The notes under the pieces are model-generated. The model was not told where the DNA came from and made no database searches. It worked only from the letters and a program-made list of their open reading frames with translations. Positions 30,965 through 40,481 of a stretch of DNA of 64,000 nt are shown here, one piece after another. Each line of letters starts with the position of its first letter. Position 1 is the first letter of the stretch. Origin of the DNA: Bradyrhizobium sp. PSBB068 (GTDB lineage: Bacteria; Pseudomonadota; Alphaproteobacteria; Rhizobiales; Xanthobacteraceae); assembly GCA_016839165.1 (NCBI GenBank), contig CP069300.1, forward strand, positions 5,208,001 through 5,272,000. The letters run 5' to 3'. The translations under genes and the position numbers were made by a program.

Positions 30965-32281
30965 TCAGAAGCCCTCGCGAAGCCATCGTCCGACCTTTCC
31001 GAAGTAACCGTCCGTCCCTGTCCTAAGCTGCCGCGTGCGCCGCGGTTCGACATGTTCAAGGTGAGCGTATTGCGGATAAACCAGGAGGCCCGTCGGCACA
31101 GAGAACGAGGCGCCCTTCGCCTCGTTCGGCAGCCGGCCGAAGCCGAGCGGGCGGCCGATGCGCACCTGACGGTTCAGGATCCGGGTAGCAAGCTCGACGG
31201 TGCCGGTGAGCTGCGACGCGCCGCCGCTCAGCACGACGCGCGCCCTCGGCTCTGCCGCAAAGGGGGAATCCGCGAGCCGGTCACGGATCATTTCGAAAAT
31301 CTCCTCGGCGCGATGCCGGACAATGTTCGCGATCGTGGCGCGAGACACGATTTGCGGGGTCTCCCGATCATCGCCTGCAGTGGGAACGGACATCAGCTCG
31401 CGCGAATCCGATCCGCCGGTCAGCACCGTGCCGTATAAAGTCTTGATTCGCTCGGCATCCGCAATGCACGCGCCGATGCCGCGCGCAAGATCCATCGTGA
31501 TGTGTTGCCCGCCGAGCGCAAATCCGGATGCGTGCACGAGGCGGCCGCCGGAATAGGTCGCGATCGTGGTCGAGCCCGCGCCCATCTCGACGACGGCAGC
31601 ACCGAGGTCGGCCTCGTCGTCGGTCAGCACCGACAGACCCGCGACATAGGGGCTCGACGCCATGGCTTCGACGTTGAGATGGCAGCGCTCGACCACCAGC
31701 ATCAGGTTCTTGGCGACCGTCGCATCCGACGTCACCACGTTCATGTCGACGCCGAACTGGCGCGCCACCATGCCCCTGGGATCGCGGATGCCCTTGACGC
31801 CGTCGAGCGCGTAGCCGACCGGCAGCGCGTGCAGCACGGTGCGGCCGGCGCCGGCGGCGTGACGCATGCCGGCGGAGGTGACGCGGCTGATGTCGTCAGC
31901 GGTCACCGAGCCGCCGCGGATATCGGCCGCGGCCTCGACCAGCTGGCCATGCTGCCTGCCGCCGGAGACCGACAGCAGAACGGATTCGACACGGACCTTG
32001 GCCATGCGCTCGGCCAGCGCCACGGCATGGCGCACCGCCTTCTCGCATTCGGCGAGGTCGACGACGGAGCCGGCCTTGACGCCGCGCGACTGGATCTGGC
32101 TGTAGCCGATCAATTCGACCGCATGGGTGCGGCCGCGCAGCGCCTCGTTCGGCGGCGACGGCTTGAGCCGCGCGATCATGCAGGCGATCTTGCTGGAGCC
32201 GACGTCGAGCGAAGCCACCATCGCGGTGCGCTTCGGCATCGGACGGGTCTTCGGGGTCAGATTGCGATCGAGGCCGGTCAT
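30965..32281 (-). CDS. ftsA: Cell division protein FtsA
   Basis: 438 aa, actin-like ATPase. Phosphate-1 loop VASLDVGSSKIACMIARL is near 22-39, the SHS2-containing insert follows, phosphate-2 AAVVEMGAGSTTIATYSGG is near 225, and the adenosine motif VVLSGGASQLTG near 360. The C-terminal GYFGKVGRWLREGF forms the amphipathic membrane-targeting helix that tethers FtsZ to the inner membrane. Its ATG overlaps the ftsQ stop (32278-32281). Confidence 0.96.
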   Translation of the reverse strand: MTGLDRNLTPKTRPMPKRTAMVASLDVGSSKIACMIARLKPSPPNEALRGRTHAVELIGYSQIQSRGVKAGSVVDLAECEKAVRHAVALAERMAKVRVESVLLSVSGGRQHGQLVEAAADIRGGSVTADDISRVTSAGMRHAAGAGRTVLHALPVGYALDGVKGIRDPRGMVARQFGVDMNVVTSDATVAKNLMLVVERCHLNVEAMASSPYVAGLSVLTDDEADLGAAVVEMGAGSTTIATYSGGRLVHASGFALGGQHITMDLARGIGACIADAERIKTLYGTVLTGGSDSRELMSVPTAGDDRETPQIVSRATIANIVRHRAEEIFEMIRDRLADSPFAAEPRARVVLSGGASQLTGTVELATRILNRQVRIGRPLGFGRLPNEAKGASFSVPTGLLVYPQYAHLEHVEPRRTRQLRTGTDGYFGKVGRWLREGF

Positions 32282-33285
32282 GCGCTGTCACCGGCCTTCT
32301 TCTTGGACTTCTTGTCCTTGAACAGTTCGTCGCGCGCCTTGCCGGCTTCCTCGGACAATTGCACGATCAGCCGATCGGGCAGCCGCATGTCGACGGCGAC
32401 GATGTCGCGCGAGAACAGCTTGTCGTCCTTGTCGAGCTTGGAGAGCGCGGCGAGTGCGTTGCCGACATCGTTCTCCGGCAGGCGGACGTCGAGGCCGTCC
32501 TTGAGGCGCAGGTTCCAGCGCCGCTCACCGACGAAGATCGCGGCCTTGGTCACCGCACGCACCTGCGGATAACGGTCGAGCAGCGCCAGGAAGTCCTGGG
32601 CGCGCGTGTCGGCGCCCTTGCCTACCACCAGCGGCAGGTTGAGGAAGCGGCGCGTGACGTAGGGCTCGAGCACGGCGCCGTCGGAGGCGATCACCGACAG
32701 GCGGCCGTTCTGTTGCCACAGCGCGAAGGCGGTGCGCTCGACGATGTCGATCTGCAGCCGGCCCGGATAGAGTTTCAGGATCGTGGCATCCGCGATCCAG
32801 GGATTGGCCTTCAGCTTGGCGCGCACGGTATCGGCGTCGAGGAACAGCAGCGAGGAGCGGCCATTGACGCCGCCGATCGCGAGCACCTCGTCCTGGCTCA
32901 GCTGCTTGCGGCCGTTGATGCCGACGGTGGTGATGCGGAAGCCCGCGGAATTCGCCAGCGCGTTGCGGGTGTCGCTGAGCGCCGTGGTGAATTCCTCGAC
33001 ATGGCCGCCCCGGACGATGCCGAAGCCGACGCTGCCGAACAGGATCGCGAGCGTCGCGACCAGCCCGATGCGGCGCGGCAGATAGTGCTCGACCATCTGG
33101 ATGTAGCGGTTCGGCGGCTCGCGATCGATCAACTGCGGCCGCTTGGCGGGACGCTGCCGGCGGCGAGCGAGATGGGCGCCGACATACTCGCGCAGCAGCA
33201 CTGCCGCTCCAATAGCGGCTGCTCTCAGGTCAGCTTGGGGCCCCAGCGATCGCACCGATCGGGTGAGGCGTCCTGCACCATCCAT
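32278..33285 (-). CDS. ftsQ: Cell division protein FtsQ
   Basis: 335 aa. A cytoplasmic N-terminus rich in Arg and Pro (~1-70) is followed by one transmembrane helix (IGLVATLAILFGSVGFGIV), then a POTRA domain (FRITTVGINGRKQLSQDEVL...NPWIADATILKLYPGRLQID) and the FtsQ beta domain. The tail is Lys-rich (KDKKSKKKAGD). FtsQ is a bitopic divisome protein linking early and late division proteins, in the inner membrane/periplasm. The start at 33285 is the track-supported ATG; an internal Met near residue 64 is less likely because the basic N-terminus is typical. Confidence 0.93.
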   Translation of the reverse strand: MDGAGRLTRSVRSLGPQADLRAAAIGAAVLLREYVGAHLARRRQRPAKRPQLIDREPPNRYIQMVEHYLPRRIGLVATLAILFGSVGFGIVRGGHVEEFTTALSDTRNALANSAGFRITTVGINGRKQLSQDEVLAIGGVNGRSSLLFLDADTVRAKLKANPWIADATILKLYPGRLQIDIVERTAFALWQQNGRLSVIASDGAVLEPYVTRRFLNLPLVVGKGADTRAQDFLALLDRYPQVRAVTKAAIFVGERRWNLRLKDGLDVRLPENDVGNALAALSKLDKDDKLFSRDIVAVDMRLPDRLIVQLSEEAGKARDELFKDKKSKKKAGDSA

Positions 33286-33617
33286 TGCACGAACTCGTCA
33301 CGTGTTGTGCCCGCAAACCCTGCGGATCCCGGCACAAATCACGTCTCGGCTAGACCGGTGGGATTAGAGTGGCCCCCTGTTCCCTGGTTGCGATCCTCGA
33401 AGCGGTAATCCGCGACAGCTCACGCCCCGGCAGCCAAGCGCTACATGCGCCGCCAGCGTTAACCTTCGGGCTTCCTGGTAAACAAACGGTAAATGAGTTC
33501 GGCCTGGAGTGAATTTTGATCAACGCTTTGAGTACTTTGCCGCGAACCCGTCAGCATTTTTGCAACAGCGCCGGGTTCCATCGTACCGAGTCGTGCGGGT
33601 TCCCCACCCGTCCGGCC
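33286..33617. other. Intergenic region between ddlB and ftsQ
   Basis: 332 bases without a credible gene, one of the few real breaks in the dcw cluster. It contains a GTTAACC half-site (near 33459) and GGTAAACAAACGGTAAATG (near 33477-33495). TTAA-type half-sites are the kind CtrA binds, and in Caulobacter ftsQA has a CtrA-controlled promoter; here that is only a suggestion. Likely contains a promoter for ftsQAZ. Confidence 0.4.
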
Positions 33618-34604
33618 TTAACGTCTGGCGCGGCGGCGGCCGAGCTCGATCTGGTCGCCCAGGAAGTCGGCAAACCCGATCCCCTGTGCTTTCAAGGCCT
33701 TAGGGTAAAGTGATGCCGCGGTCAGCCCGGGCAGCGTGTTGGTCTCGAGGTAGACCGGGCCATTAGCCGACACGATGAAGTCGCTCCGCGAGTAGCCGGT
33801 GCAGGACAGCGCGCGGTGCGCCCGCAACGCATGGTCCATGATCGCGGCGCTGACCTCGGGCGCGAACCGGCCGGGACAGATCTCCTGAGTCGACTTCAAA
33901 AGGTATTTGGCTGTGTAGTCGAAGCCTCCCTCCGCCGGCACGATCTCGATCGGCGGCAGCGCGAACACTGAGCCGTCGGATTGCTCGAGCACGCCGCAGG
34001 TCGCCTCCACGCCCGAGACGAAGGGCTCGATCAGATAGTCTTCATGCTTGGCCGCGTTGCGGACCGCGACGAGGTCCTGCTGCGCGTTGACGAAGATCAG
34101 CCCGTAGCTCGATCCGTCCTTGGCGGGCTTTGCGATCAGTTTGCCGTGCTTCGCGAAGGCGTCGTCGATCTGCTCGACGCTGATGCCCTGCGGCGCGTTG
34201 ATGCCTGCGATCGCGGCAAAACGCTTCGCCGACGGCTTGTCGAACGCCAGGTGCGACGACGCCGAGCCGGAGCCGGTGAACGCGACGCCGCGCATCTCGC
34301 ACATCGCCTGCAATTCGCCATTCTCGGCGCGGCCGCCGTGCAGGCCGAGCACCAGCACGCGCTGCTCGGCGCTTGCCTTGTCGAGCGCCTGGTCGAGCGC
34401 GATGCCATGACCGGGCGGCCTGAAATCAACCTCGAACGGCCGCGCGTGGCCGAGCAGCTGTTCGGACGTCACCGCATGCACGGTGTCGTCGACGTCCCAG
34501 AACCAGAGTTCCGCGCCCGGCAGCGCGCGATGCAGCGCCTGCGCGCTCGCCACCGAAACCAGCCGCTCCTTGTTGGTGCCGCCGAACAGAATGGTCACCG
34601 TCAT
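33618..34604 (-). CDS. ddlB: D-alanine--D-alanine ligase (divergent DdlB)
   Basis: 328 aa, ATP-grasp enzyme that makes D-Ala-D-Ala for peptidoglycan. Ligase motifs are present in diverged form: ILFGGTNKERLVSVASAQAL (Glu of the N-terminal site kept), LGLHGGRAENGELQ for the usual HGxxGEDGxxQ, KPAKDGSSYGL for the phosphate loop, GYSRSDFIV with the catalytic Arg, and ETNTLPGLT for the metal/D-Ala site. Position between murB and ftsQ is the standard ddlB place. It shares one base with murB (TGATG at 34602-34606). I regard it as functional, but it is more diverged than other dcw products. Confidence 0.88.
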   Translation of the reverse strand: MTVTILFGGTNKERLVSVASAQALHRALPGAELWFWDVDDTVHAVTSEQLLGHARPFEVDFRPPGHGIALDQALDKASAEQRVLVLGLHGGRAENGELQAMCEMRGVAFTGSGSASSHLAFDKPSAKRFAAIAGINAPQGISVEQIDDAFAKHGKLIAKPAKDGSSYGLIFVNAQQDLVAVRNAAKHEDYLIEPFVSGVEATCGVLEQSDGSVFALPPIEIVPAEGGFDYTAKYLLKSTQEICPGRFAPEVSAAIMDHALRAHRALSCTGYSRSDFIVSANGPVYLETNTLPGLTAASLYPKALKAQGIGFADFLGDQIELGRRRARR

Positions 34605-35521
34605 CAGCTTGTCCCGATCCGCTTGATTTCCCAGTGCAGCTCAATCCCGCTGGTCTGCTTGACCCGTTCACGCACCGTCTCGCCGAGCGTCTCGATATCG
34701 TGCCCGGTGGCGTTGCCGGTGTTGATCAGGAAATTGCAGTGCATCTCCGAGACCTGCGCGCCGCCGACCTTGAGGCCGCGGCAACCCGCGGCGTCGATCA
34801 GCTTCCAGGCGCTGTTGCCGGGCGGATTCTTGAAGGTCGAGCCGCCGGTCTTTTCGCGGATCGGCTGCGCGGTCTCGCGATGGGTCTGCACCTCGTTCAT
34901 GCGGGCGCGGATCGCATCCGCATCGGTGATCCGGCCGCGGAAGCGCGCCGAGGTGAAGATAACGGACGCATCGACGCCGCTGTTGCGATAGACGAACTTC
35001 ATCTCGGCATTGCCGAACGTGTGCCTGGTGCCGTCGCGACTGACGCCGGTCGCCTCCACCAACACATCCTTGGTCTCGCCGCCATTGGCGCCGGCATTCA
35101 TGCGCAGTGCACCGCCGATCGTACCGGGGATGCCGAAGAAGAATTCCATGCCGCCGATATTTGCCGCAGCCGCCGTCTCGGCGACGCGCTTGTCGAGTGC
35201 CGCGGCACCGGCGGTGACGACATCACCGTCAGCACTGGTCTCGCCGAATGCGCGCGGCGCCAGCCGGATCACCACGCCGGGCATGCCGCCGTCGCGCACG
35301 ATCAGGTTGGAGCCGACGCCGACGACATAGACCGGCAGCTCCCGCGGCAGGCGCTTCAGGAAGTAGGCGAGATCGGCTTCATCGGCAGGCGTGAACAGCA
35401 CCTGCGCCGGGCCGCCGACACGAAACCAGGTCAGCTCGGCCAGCGACTGGTTGGCCAGCAGCCGCCCGCGCAGCTCCGGCATCGCGGCTTTCAGGTCGGG
35501 CGTGATGTCGGGGAAGGTCAT
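34604..35521 (-). CDS. murB: UDP-N-acetylenolpyruvoylglucosamine reductase
   Basis: 305 aa, type IIa-like short MurB. The FAD-binding region shows [36 protein letters not shown] and [20 protein letters not shown], and the catalytic Ser is in [18 protein letters not shown]. The C-terminal Glu-containing segment is near [16 protein letters not shown]. The enzyme reduces the enolpyruvyl group to give UDP-MurNAc, in the cytoplasm, with NADPH. Overlaps ddlB by one base. Confidence 0.95.
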   Translation of the reverse strand: MTFPDITPDLKAAMPELRGRLLANQSLAELTWFRVGGPAQVLFTPADEADLAYFLKRLPRELPVYVVGVGSNLIVRDGGMPGVVIRLAPRAFGETSADGDVVTAGAAALDKRVAETAAAANIGGMEFFFGIPGTIGGALRMNAGANGGETKDVLVEATGVSRDGTRHTFGNAEMKFVYRNSGVDASVIFTSARFRGRITDADAIRARMNEVQTHRETAQPIREKTGGSTFKNPPGNSAWKLIDAAGCRGLKVGGAQVSEMHCNFLINTGNATGHDIETLGETVRERVKQTSGIELHWEIKRIGTS

Positions 35522-35588
35522 GATGCGGCAATTAATGCAAGAGCTGGATTGAGAGCGCAGCGTGCTGCGATTTCCGTCAGCGCCTGGG

Positions 35589-35757
35589 GCTCACCCCTCT
35601 CCCCACCCCTCCCCCGCAAGGGGGGAGGGAGCCGGATGAGCGTGCTCGCCTCACCCCGTATCATGCTTCCGCTCTGACTCGTTGAGTGAGTTAGGGACGT
35701 ACCAGCGGATGGGTTCCCTCCCCCCTTGCGGGGGAGGGTTAGGGAGAGGGGTGAGCC
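35589..35757. repeat. Large palindromic repeat between murC and murB
   Basis: Outer ends are inverted: GGCTCACCCCTCTCC at the left and GGAGAGGGGTGAGCC at the right. Each arm includes its own palindrome (CCCTCCCCCGCAAGGGGGGAGG on one side, CCTCCCCCCTTGCGGGGGAGG on the other). The 170-base element sits inside the dcw transcription unit, in the 271-base murC-murB gap. Its RNA would fold into one long cruciform-like stem with two side stems. Confidence 0.85.
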
Positions 35758-35792
35758 GCACGGGCGGTGTTCGTAAAGGGCGACGACCGTCA

Positions 35793-37196
35793 TCACCCCA
35801 GCGCCTTCAATTCGCCGGGCAGTGCATAGGCCCATTGCGTGATGTTGCCGGCGCCGAGGCATACGACGAGGTCGCCGGACTTGGCGAGGCCGTGAACGAT
35901 CTTTGCAAGTTCGCCCGGGTTCGGCAGCGGCACCACGTTGCGATGGCCGTGGGCGCGCAGGCCGGCGGCGAAATGGTCGCGGTCGACACCTGCGATCGGC
36001 GCCTCGCCGGCCGGATAGACCTCGGCGACCACGACCGCATCGGCGTCGTTGAAGCAGGTGCAGAATTCCTCGAACAGCGACTGCAGGCGGGTGTAGCGAT
36101 GCGGCTGCACCACGGCAATGATCTTGCCGTCGGTGGATTCCCGCGCCGCCTTCAGCACGGCTGCGATCTCGACCGGATGATGGCCGTAATCGTCGATCAC
36201 GGTGATGCCATTGGTCTCGCCGGTCTTGGTGAAACGCCGCTTGACGCCACCGAAGCCGGCCATCGCCTGGCGGATCACGTCGTCGGACACGCCGAGCTGA
36301 TGCGCGACCGCGATCGCCGCAGTCGCATTGGATGCGTTGTGGCGCCCGGGCATCGGCAGCATGATGTCCTCGATCTCATGCGTCGCGCCGGTCTTGCGAT
36401 CGCGGATCGCCACCTTGAATTTCGAGCCGCCACCCATCGGCGTCAGATCCAGCAGCTGCGCATCGGCCTGCGGATTCTGACCATAGGTGATGATGCGGCG
36501 ATCCTCGATCTTGCCGACCAGGGTTTGTACCACCGGGTGATCGGTGCACATCACGGCAAAGCCGTAGAACGGAACATTCTCGACGAAATTGCGGAACGCA
36601 TCCTGGATCGCCTCGAAGGTCTTGAAGTGATCGAGATGCTCGGGATCGATGTTGGTGACGATGACCACGTCGGACGGCAGCTTCAGGAAGGTGCCGTCGC
36701 TCTCGTCGGCCTCGACCACCATCCAGTCGCCGGCCCCGAGCCGCGCGTTTGAGCCGTAGGCATTGATGATGCCGCCATTGATCACGGTCGGATCGAGCCC
36801 CCCGGCGTCAAGCAAGGTCGCGACCATCGTGGTCGTGGTGGTCTTGCCATGGGTGCCGGCGATCGCAACGCAGCTCTTCAGCCGCATCAATTCGGCCAGC
36901 ATCTCGGCGCGCCGCACCACCGGAATGCGCCGCTCACGCGCCGCCATCAGCTCGGGATTGTCGCGCTTGATCGCAGTCGAGACCACGACGACGTCGGCGC
37001 CGTCCACGTTCTCCGCGGTGTGGCCGACCGAAACCTTGGCGCCCTTCTTGCGCAGCCGGTCGAGATTGTAATTGTCGGACGCGTCCGAGCCCTGCACGGT
37101 GTAGCCGAGATTGATCAGCACCTCGGCGATACCGCTCATGCCGATGCCGCCGATCCCGACGAAGTGAATGGGTCCGATCTCGCGCGGCAGTCTCAT
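35793..37196 (-). CDS. murC: UDP-N-acetylmuramate--L-alanine ligase
   Basis: 467 aa. The N-terminal Rossmann region [20 protein letters not shown], the ATP loop [20 protein letters not shown] (near 108-127), the central [12 protein letters not shown] and [10 protein letters not shown] motifs and the C-terminal [19 protein letters not shown] and [14 protein letters not shown] identify MurC. It adds L-Ala to UDP-MurNAc using ATP. Downstream it is separated from murB by a palindromic repeat; upstream an unknown ORF separates it from murG, where murG-murC adjacency is normal. Confidence 0.97.
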   Translation of the reverse strand: MRLPREIGPIHFVGIGGIGMSGIAEVLINLGYTVQGSDASDNYNLDRLRKKGAKVSVGHTAENVDGADVVVVSTAIKRDNPELMAARERRIPVVRRAEMLAELMRLKSCVAIAGTHGKTTTTTMVATLLDAGGLDPTVINGGIINAYGSNARLGAGDWMVVEADESDGTFLKLPSDVVIVTNIDPEHLDHFKTFEAIQDAFRNFVENVPFYGFAVMCTDHPVVQTLVGKIEDRRIITYGQNPQADAQLLDLTPMGGGSKFKVAIRDRKTGATHEIEDIMLPMPGRHNASNATAAIAVAHQLGVSDDVIRQAMAGFGGVKRRFTKTGETNGITVIDDYGHHPVEIAAVLKAARESTDGKIIAVVQPHRYTRLQSLFEEFCTCFNDADAVVVAEVYPAGEAPIAGVDRDHFAAGLRAHGHRNVVPLPNPGELAKIVHGLAKSGDLVVCLGAGNITQWAYALPGELKALG

Positions 37197-37220
37197 GATC
37201 GTCGTTCCTCTTGGAGCGCT

Positions 37221-37910
37221 TCAATCGCTGTTTGGCGCAATGACAACAAGAATCGCATAGTGCTCGATGCTTCCATATGGTCGCGGGCTTCCCAGAAGAC
37301 TTTCCAACGAAAAGGGCTGAAGGCACACCTGATCTATAACCGGTTGAGACAAGTCAATCGGATAAAATCCCTCCATGAGCCATTTGAAAGTTCCGGAGCT
37401 ATTGCAATCAAGCCCGATCTCTTGCAGCTGCGATCTGTATTTCATCAAGTCGGAAAGGAACGGCAGATCCCATCCAAGTTGCGTATTGTAATAAGAGGTC
37501 GCGATTTCAAGGCACTTGAACTCCACCTCAGGCTTGAGCAAAACGCGTCGGCCAACAAGCCGCTGCTGCCTGCACGCATGCCCCGCGGCTTGGTGATTGA
37601 GGAGACACCATGGATGGTCCGCAGCCAACACAGGGACCATATCCGTGAAAGCAACGAACGCGGCCACGCGCATTCGTTGAATGGTTTCCGCGTGCGACGA
37701 ACTGCCTTCGACATTGCCCAGCCAATCTGACACAGGCGCGGTTCCTGTATCCGTCCATTGGGTGGCGGCCCACGCTTTTCGAAGCTCCGGCGGTGCGAAC
37801 GGGTTGTCCGGAGACCCAATCGACCTCAGTGAAATCATCCGGTTATCATAGGAATGGAAACCGCGGAGCGGCCCAAGAACAGCTTCAACTTCTGTAGCGT
37901 TGACCGTCAT
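37221..37910 (-). CDS. Unknown protein inserted between murG and murC
   Basis: 229 aa, not recognised. It has no transmembrane segment, signal peptide or known motif. It contains scattered Trp, Cys and His residues (HPWCLLNHQAAGHACRQQRL) and a Leu-rich, mixed C-terminal part ending SIEHYAILVVIAPNSD. It lies in the same direction as the dcw genes, 9 bases after... the murG stop side is at 37920 and murC starts at 37196, so it fits the operon with gaps of 9 and 24 bases. Base use is visibly AT-richer than its neighbours (runs such as ATTGTAATAAGAGG), suggesting recent acquisition. It is upstream of the murC start on the transcript, so murC would be read through it. No function proposed; an immunity-type or uptake-neutral insertion are both possible. 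Confidence 0.6.
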   Translation of the reverse strand: MTVNATEVEAVLGPLRGFHSYDNRMISLRSIGSPDNPFAPPELRKAWAATQWTDTGTAPVSDWLGNVEGSSSHAETIQRMRVAAFVAFTDMVPVLAADHPWCLLNHQAAGHACRQQRLVGRRVLLKPEVEFKCLEIATSYYNTQLGWDLPFLSDLMKYRSQLQEIGLDCNSSGTFKWLMEGFYPIDLSQPVIDQVCLQPFSLESLLGSPRPYGSIEHYAILVVIAPNSD

Positions 37911-37919
37911 GCGCCCCTT

Positions 37920-39020
37920 TTACAACGCAGCTACCTTCGCCACCAGATCAGCCAGCCGCTCGGCGGCATCGAGCCGGCCGACACTGCGCGCGGCGTCCGC
38001 CATCGCGGTCAGTCTCGAGGGCTCGGCGGCGAAGGCCGAGATCTCGGCCGCCAGCCGCTCCGGCGTGAAGTCGCCCTGCGTGATGCGCAGCGCGCCGCCT
38101 GCCTGCGACAGCACGCCGGCATTGGCGAACTGGTCCTGATCGATCGCGCCCGGCAGCGGCACCAGGATCGAGGGCCGGCCGATCGCGGCGAGCTCGGCCA
38201 CGGTGCCGGCGCCGGAACGCGAGATCACCAGCTGGCTCGAGGCCAGCCGTGCCGGCAGGTCGGCGAAGAACGGCGCCAGCTCGGCGTTGATCTTGAGCCG
38301 GTCGTAGACCGCGCGCACCCGCTCCATGTCCTCTTCACGCACCTGCTGGGTGACGATCAGGCGACTCCACAGCGCGGGATCGAGCTGCTCGATCGCCGGC
38401 GGCACGATGTCGCTCATCACCCGCGCGCCCTGGCTGCCGCCGACCACGAGCAGGCGCAGCGGCCCGTTCACTTCGGGCGGTGTGTATTTCACCGCAGCCG
38501 CGGCAAGGATCGCCGGGCGCATCGGCGTGCCGACGGTGGTGGCCTTGCCGGCGAGGGCCGGATCGCGATCGAGCACGCCGGGCAGCGAGGTCGCGATCGC
38601 GTTGACGCGGCCGGAGAGGAAGCGGTTGGCGCGGCCGAGCACCGCATTGGCATCATGGATGATCCCGGGAACGCCGAGCATCCGCGCCGCCACCAGCGGT
38701 GGCAAGGTGGGATAGCCGCCGAAGCCGACCACGGCCGCAGGCTTCAGCCGGCGCATCACATTGGCGGCGACCAGCGTGCCGTAGCCGAGCATCAGCACGG
38801 TTTGTGCGAGCGAGATCGGGTTGCGGCTGCGCACGGTCGCGCTCGGCACCAGCTCGATGCTCTCCTTGCCGAACAGGCCGGAATAGCGCAGCGCGCGGCC
38901 GTCGGTCGCGAGCCGGACCCGCAGGCCACGCCTGATCAGTTCCACGGCGAGCGCTTCGGCCGGGAACAGATGGCCGCCGGTTCCGCCGGCCGCCAGCAGA
39001 ATCAGGGGCGGATTGTCCAT
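37920..39020 (-). CDS. murG: UDP-GlcNAc:lipid I N-acetylglucosaminyltransferase
   Basis: 366 aa, GT28 family. The N-terminal domain has LLAAGGTGGHLFPAEALAVE (the first G loop) and VVGFGGYPTLPPLVAARMLG; the C-terminal domain has LLVVGGSQGARVMSD and VISRSGAGTVAELAAIGRPS, which bind UDP-GlcNAc, followed by PLPGAIDQDQFANAGVL. MurG converts lipid I to lipid II on the inner face of the membrane. It is 35 bases from ftsW. Confidence 0.97.
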   Translation of the reverse strand: MDNPPLILLAAGGTGGHLFPAEALAVELIRRGLRVRLATDGRALRYSGLFGKESIELVPSATVRSRNPISLAQTVLMLGYGTLVAANVMRRLKPAAVVGFGGYPTLPPLVAARMLGVPGIIHDANAVLGRANRFLSGRVNAIATSLPGVLDRDPALAGKATTVGTPMRPAILAAAAVKYTPPEVNGPLRLLVVGGSQGARVMSDIVPPAIEQLDPALWSRLIVTQQVREEDMERVRAVYDRLKINAELAPFFADLPARLASSQLVISRSGAGTVAELAAIGRPSILVPLPGAIDQDQFANAGVLSQAGGALRITQGDFTPERLAAEISAFAAEPSRLTAMADAARSVGRLDAAERLADLVAKVAAL

Positions 39021-39055
39021 AGCTTCCAGATAACTGACGCCGCAGTCACAGTCAC

Positions 39056-40207
39056 CTACGCGTAGGCGCGCTGCGCGCTGGCGCCCTCCATCGATTCGAT
39101 CTCGGTCCGCGGCCGCTGCCGGGTCAGCGCCAGCATCATGCCGACGCCGTAGGCGAGCGAGACGAACGACGAGCCACCATAGGAGATGAACGGCAGCGTC
39201 ATGCCCTTGGCCGGGATCAGTTGCAGATTGACCGCCATGTTGATCGTCGCCTGCACGCCGAACAGGATCGCAAGCCCAGAAGCGGCAAAGCGCGAGAACA
39301 TGTCCTCGGTGGCATAGGCCCGCGTCAGCGTGCGGATCACGATGAAGCCGAACAGCGCGACCAGCATCAAACAGAGGATGATGCCGAACTCTTCCGCCGC
39401 GACCGCGAACACGAAGTCGGTGTGACTGTCCGGCAGGCTACGCTTGGCGATGCCCTCGCCCGGACCGAGGCCGAACCAGCCGCCGTTCCAGAAGGCTTCC
39501 ATCGCGGTGTCGACCTGGAAGGTGTCGCCGGAGGCCGGATTCATGAAGCGCTTGATGCGGCCGGCGACGTGCGGCACCAGCAGATAGGCGCCGAACAGGC
39601 CGGCGCCGGCGGCGCCGGCGAGCCCGAACACCCAGATCATCCGCATGCCCGCGATGAAGAACAGCGCGCCCCACACGGTGAGGATCAGCATGGTCTGACC
39701 GAAGTCGGGCTCCATCACCAGCAGCGTCACCAGCGTCAGCAGCAGCACCAGTGCCATCGAGGTCGCCGGCATCTCCGGCCGCTTGGTCGATTCCGCAAAC
39801 AGCCATGCCGCAACGATCACGAAAGCGGGCTTGGCGGCTTCGGAGGCCTGGATGTTGACCCCGAGCAGCGTGATCCAGCGCCGCGAGCCCTTGACCTCGG
39901 GCCCGATCAGCAGCGTCAGCACGATCAGCGCGATCGCGACCGCGAACACGATCAGCGCGGTGCGCCGGATCTGCCGCGGCGTCATGAACGACACCCCGAT
40001 CAGCACGATCAGCGACGGCACCAGGAACATGACGTGGCGGTTGAAGAAGTGGAACGGATCGAGCCCGATCCGGGTCGCGACCGGCGGGCTCGCCGCCAGC
40101 GACAGGATGACGCCGGCCAGCATCAACGCGGCGATCGCGACAAGCAGCAGCTTGTCGACGGTCCACCACCAGTCCGAGAACGGGGTGCGTTGGTCACGGG
40201 CGAGCAT
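39056..40207 (-). CDS. ftsW: Septal peptidoglycan polymerase FtsW
   Basis: 383 aa, SEDS family with about ten transmembrane helices. Typical segments include DPFHFFNRHVMFLVPSLIVL, GVNIQASEAAKPAFVIVAAW (the loop with conserved E/K residues), QVDTAMEAFWNGGWFGLGPG, SLPDSHTDFVFAVAAEEFG and PAKGMTLPFISYGGSSFVSL. It polymerises lipid II at the septum with FtsI. ATG 40205-40207 (MLARDQRTPF) is chosen; the frame is open to GTG 40357 but that part overlaps a palindromic repeat and has no family character. Confidence 0.96.
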   Translation of the reverse strand: MLARDQRTPFSDWWWTVDKLLLVAIAALMLAGVILSLAASPPVATRIGLDPFHFFNRHVMFLVPSLIVLIGVSFMTPRQIRRTALIVFAVAIALIVLTLLIGPEVKGSRRWITLLGVNIQASEAAKPAFVIVAAWLFAESTKRPEMPATSMALVLLLTLVTLLVMEPDFGQTMLILTVWGALFFIAGMRMIWVFGLAGAAGAGLFGAYLLVPHVAGRIKRFMNPASGDTFQVDTAMEAFWNGGWFGLGPGEGIAKRSLPDSHTDFVFAVAAEEFGIILCLMLVALFGFIVIRTLTRAYATEDMFSRFAASGLAILFGVQATINMAVNLQLIPAKGMTLPFISYGGSSFVSLAYGVGMMLALTRQRPRTEIESMEGASAQRAYA

Positions 40208-40319
40208 GGGCGTCCCCAGATGGCAGAGATAACGTCCATTCGTGGCGCAGGATGGTTTCCAAGGGGTTAACGGGTTGGGTAACTTTTGAGGGAGGTGGAT
40301 TTGTCGCCTCAAGCACACT

Positions 40320-40440
40320 GTCGTCCTGGCGAAAGCCAGGACCCATAACCACCGCACTCAGTAATGAACGGGATCGCGGCCCCGGCGTCGCGCAACAATT
40401 GAGATTTGGGGTAATGGGTCCTGGCTTTCGCCAGGACGAC
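40320..40440. repeat. Palindromic repeat (GTCGTCCTGGCGAAAGCCAGG type)
   Basis: Inverted ends GTCGTCCTGGCGAAAGCCAG then GACCCAT on the left and ATGGGTC then CTGGCTTTCGCCAGGACGAC on the right. It is a diverged relative of the 21095-21218 repeat (CCTGGC...GCCAGG replacing CCCGGC...GCCGGG with compensating changes in the arms). Confidence 0.85.
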
Positions 40441-40481
40441 ACCGAACGTGTTGCGAAACCCATCCCATAACTCGGGCCCGT

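Noticed and set aside
35518..35862. Minus-strand 114-codon ORF between murC and murB
   Set aside because: It is made of palindromic repeat sequence and overlaps the end of murC; low complexity, no domain.
40208..40357. N-terminal extension of FtsW from GTG 40357
   Set aside because: It overlaps a palindromic repeat and encodes sequence unlike any FtsW; ATG 40207 gives the family N-terminus.
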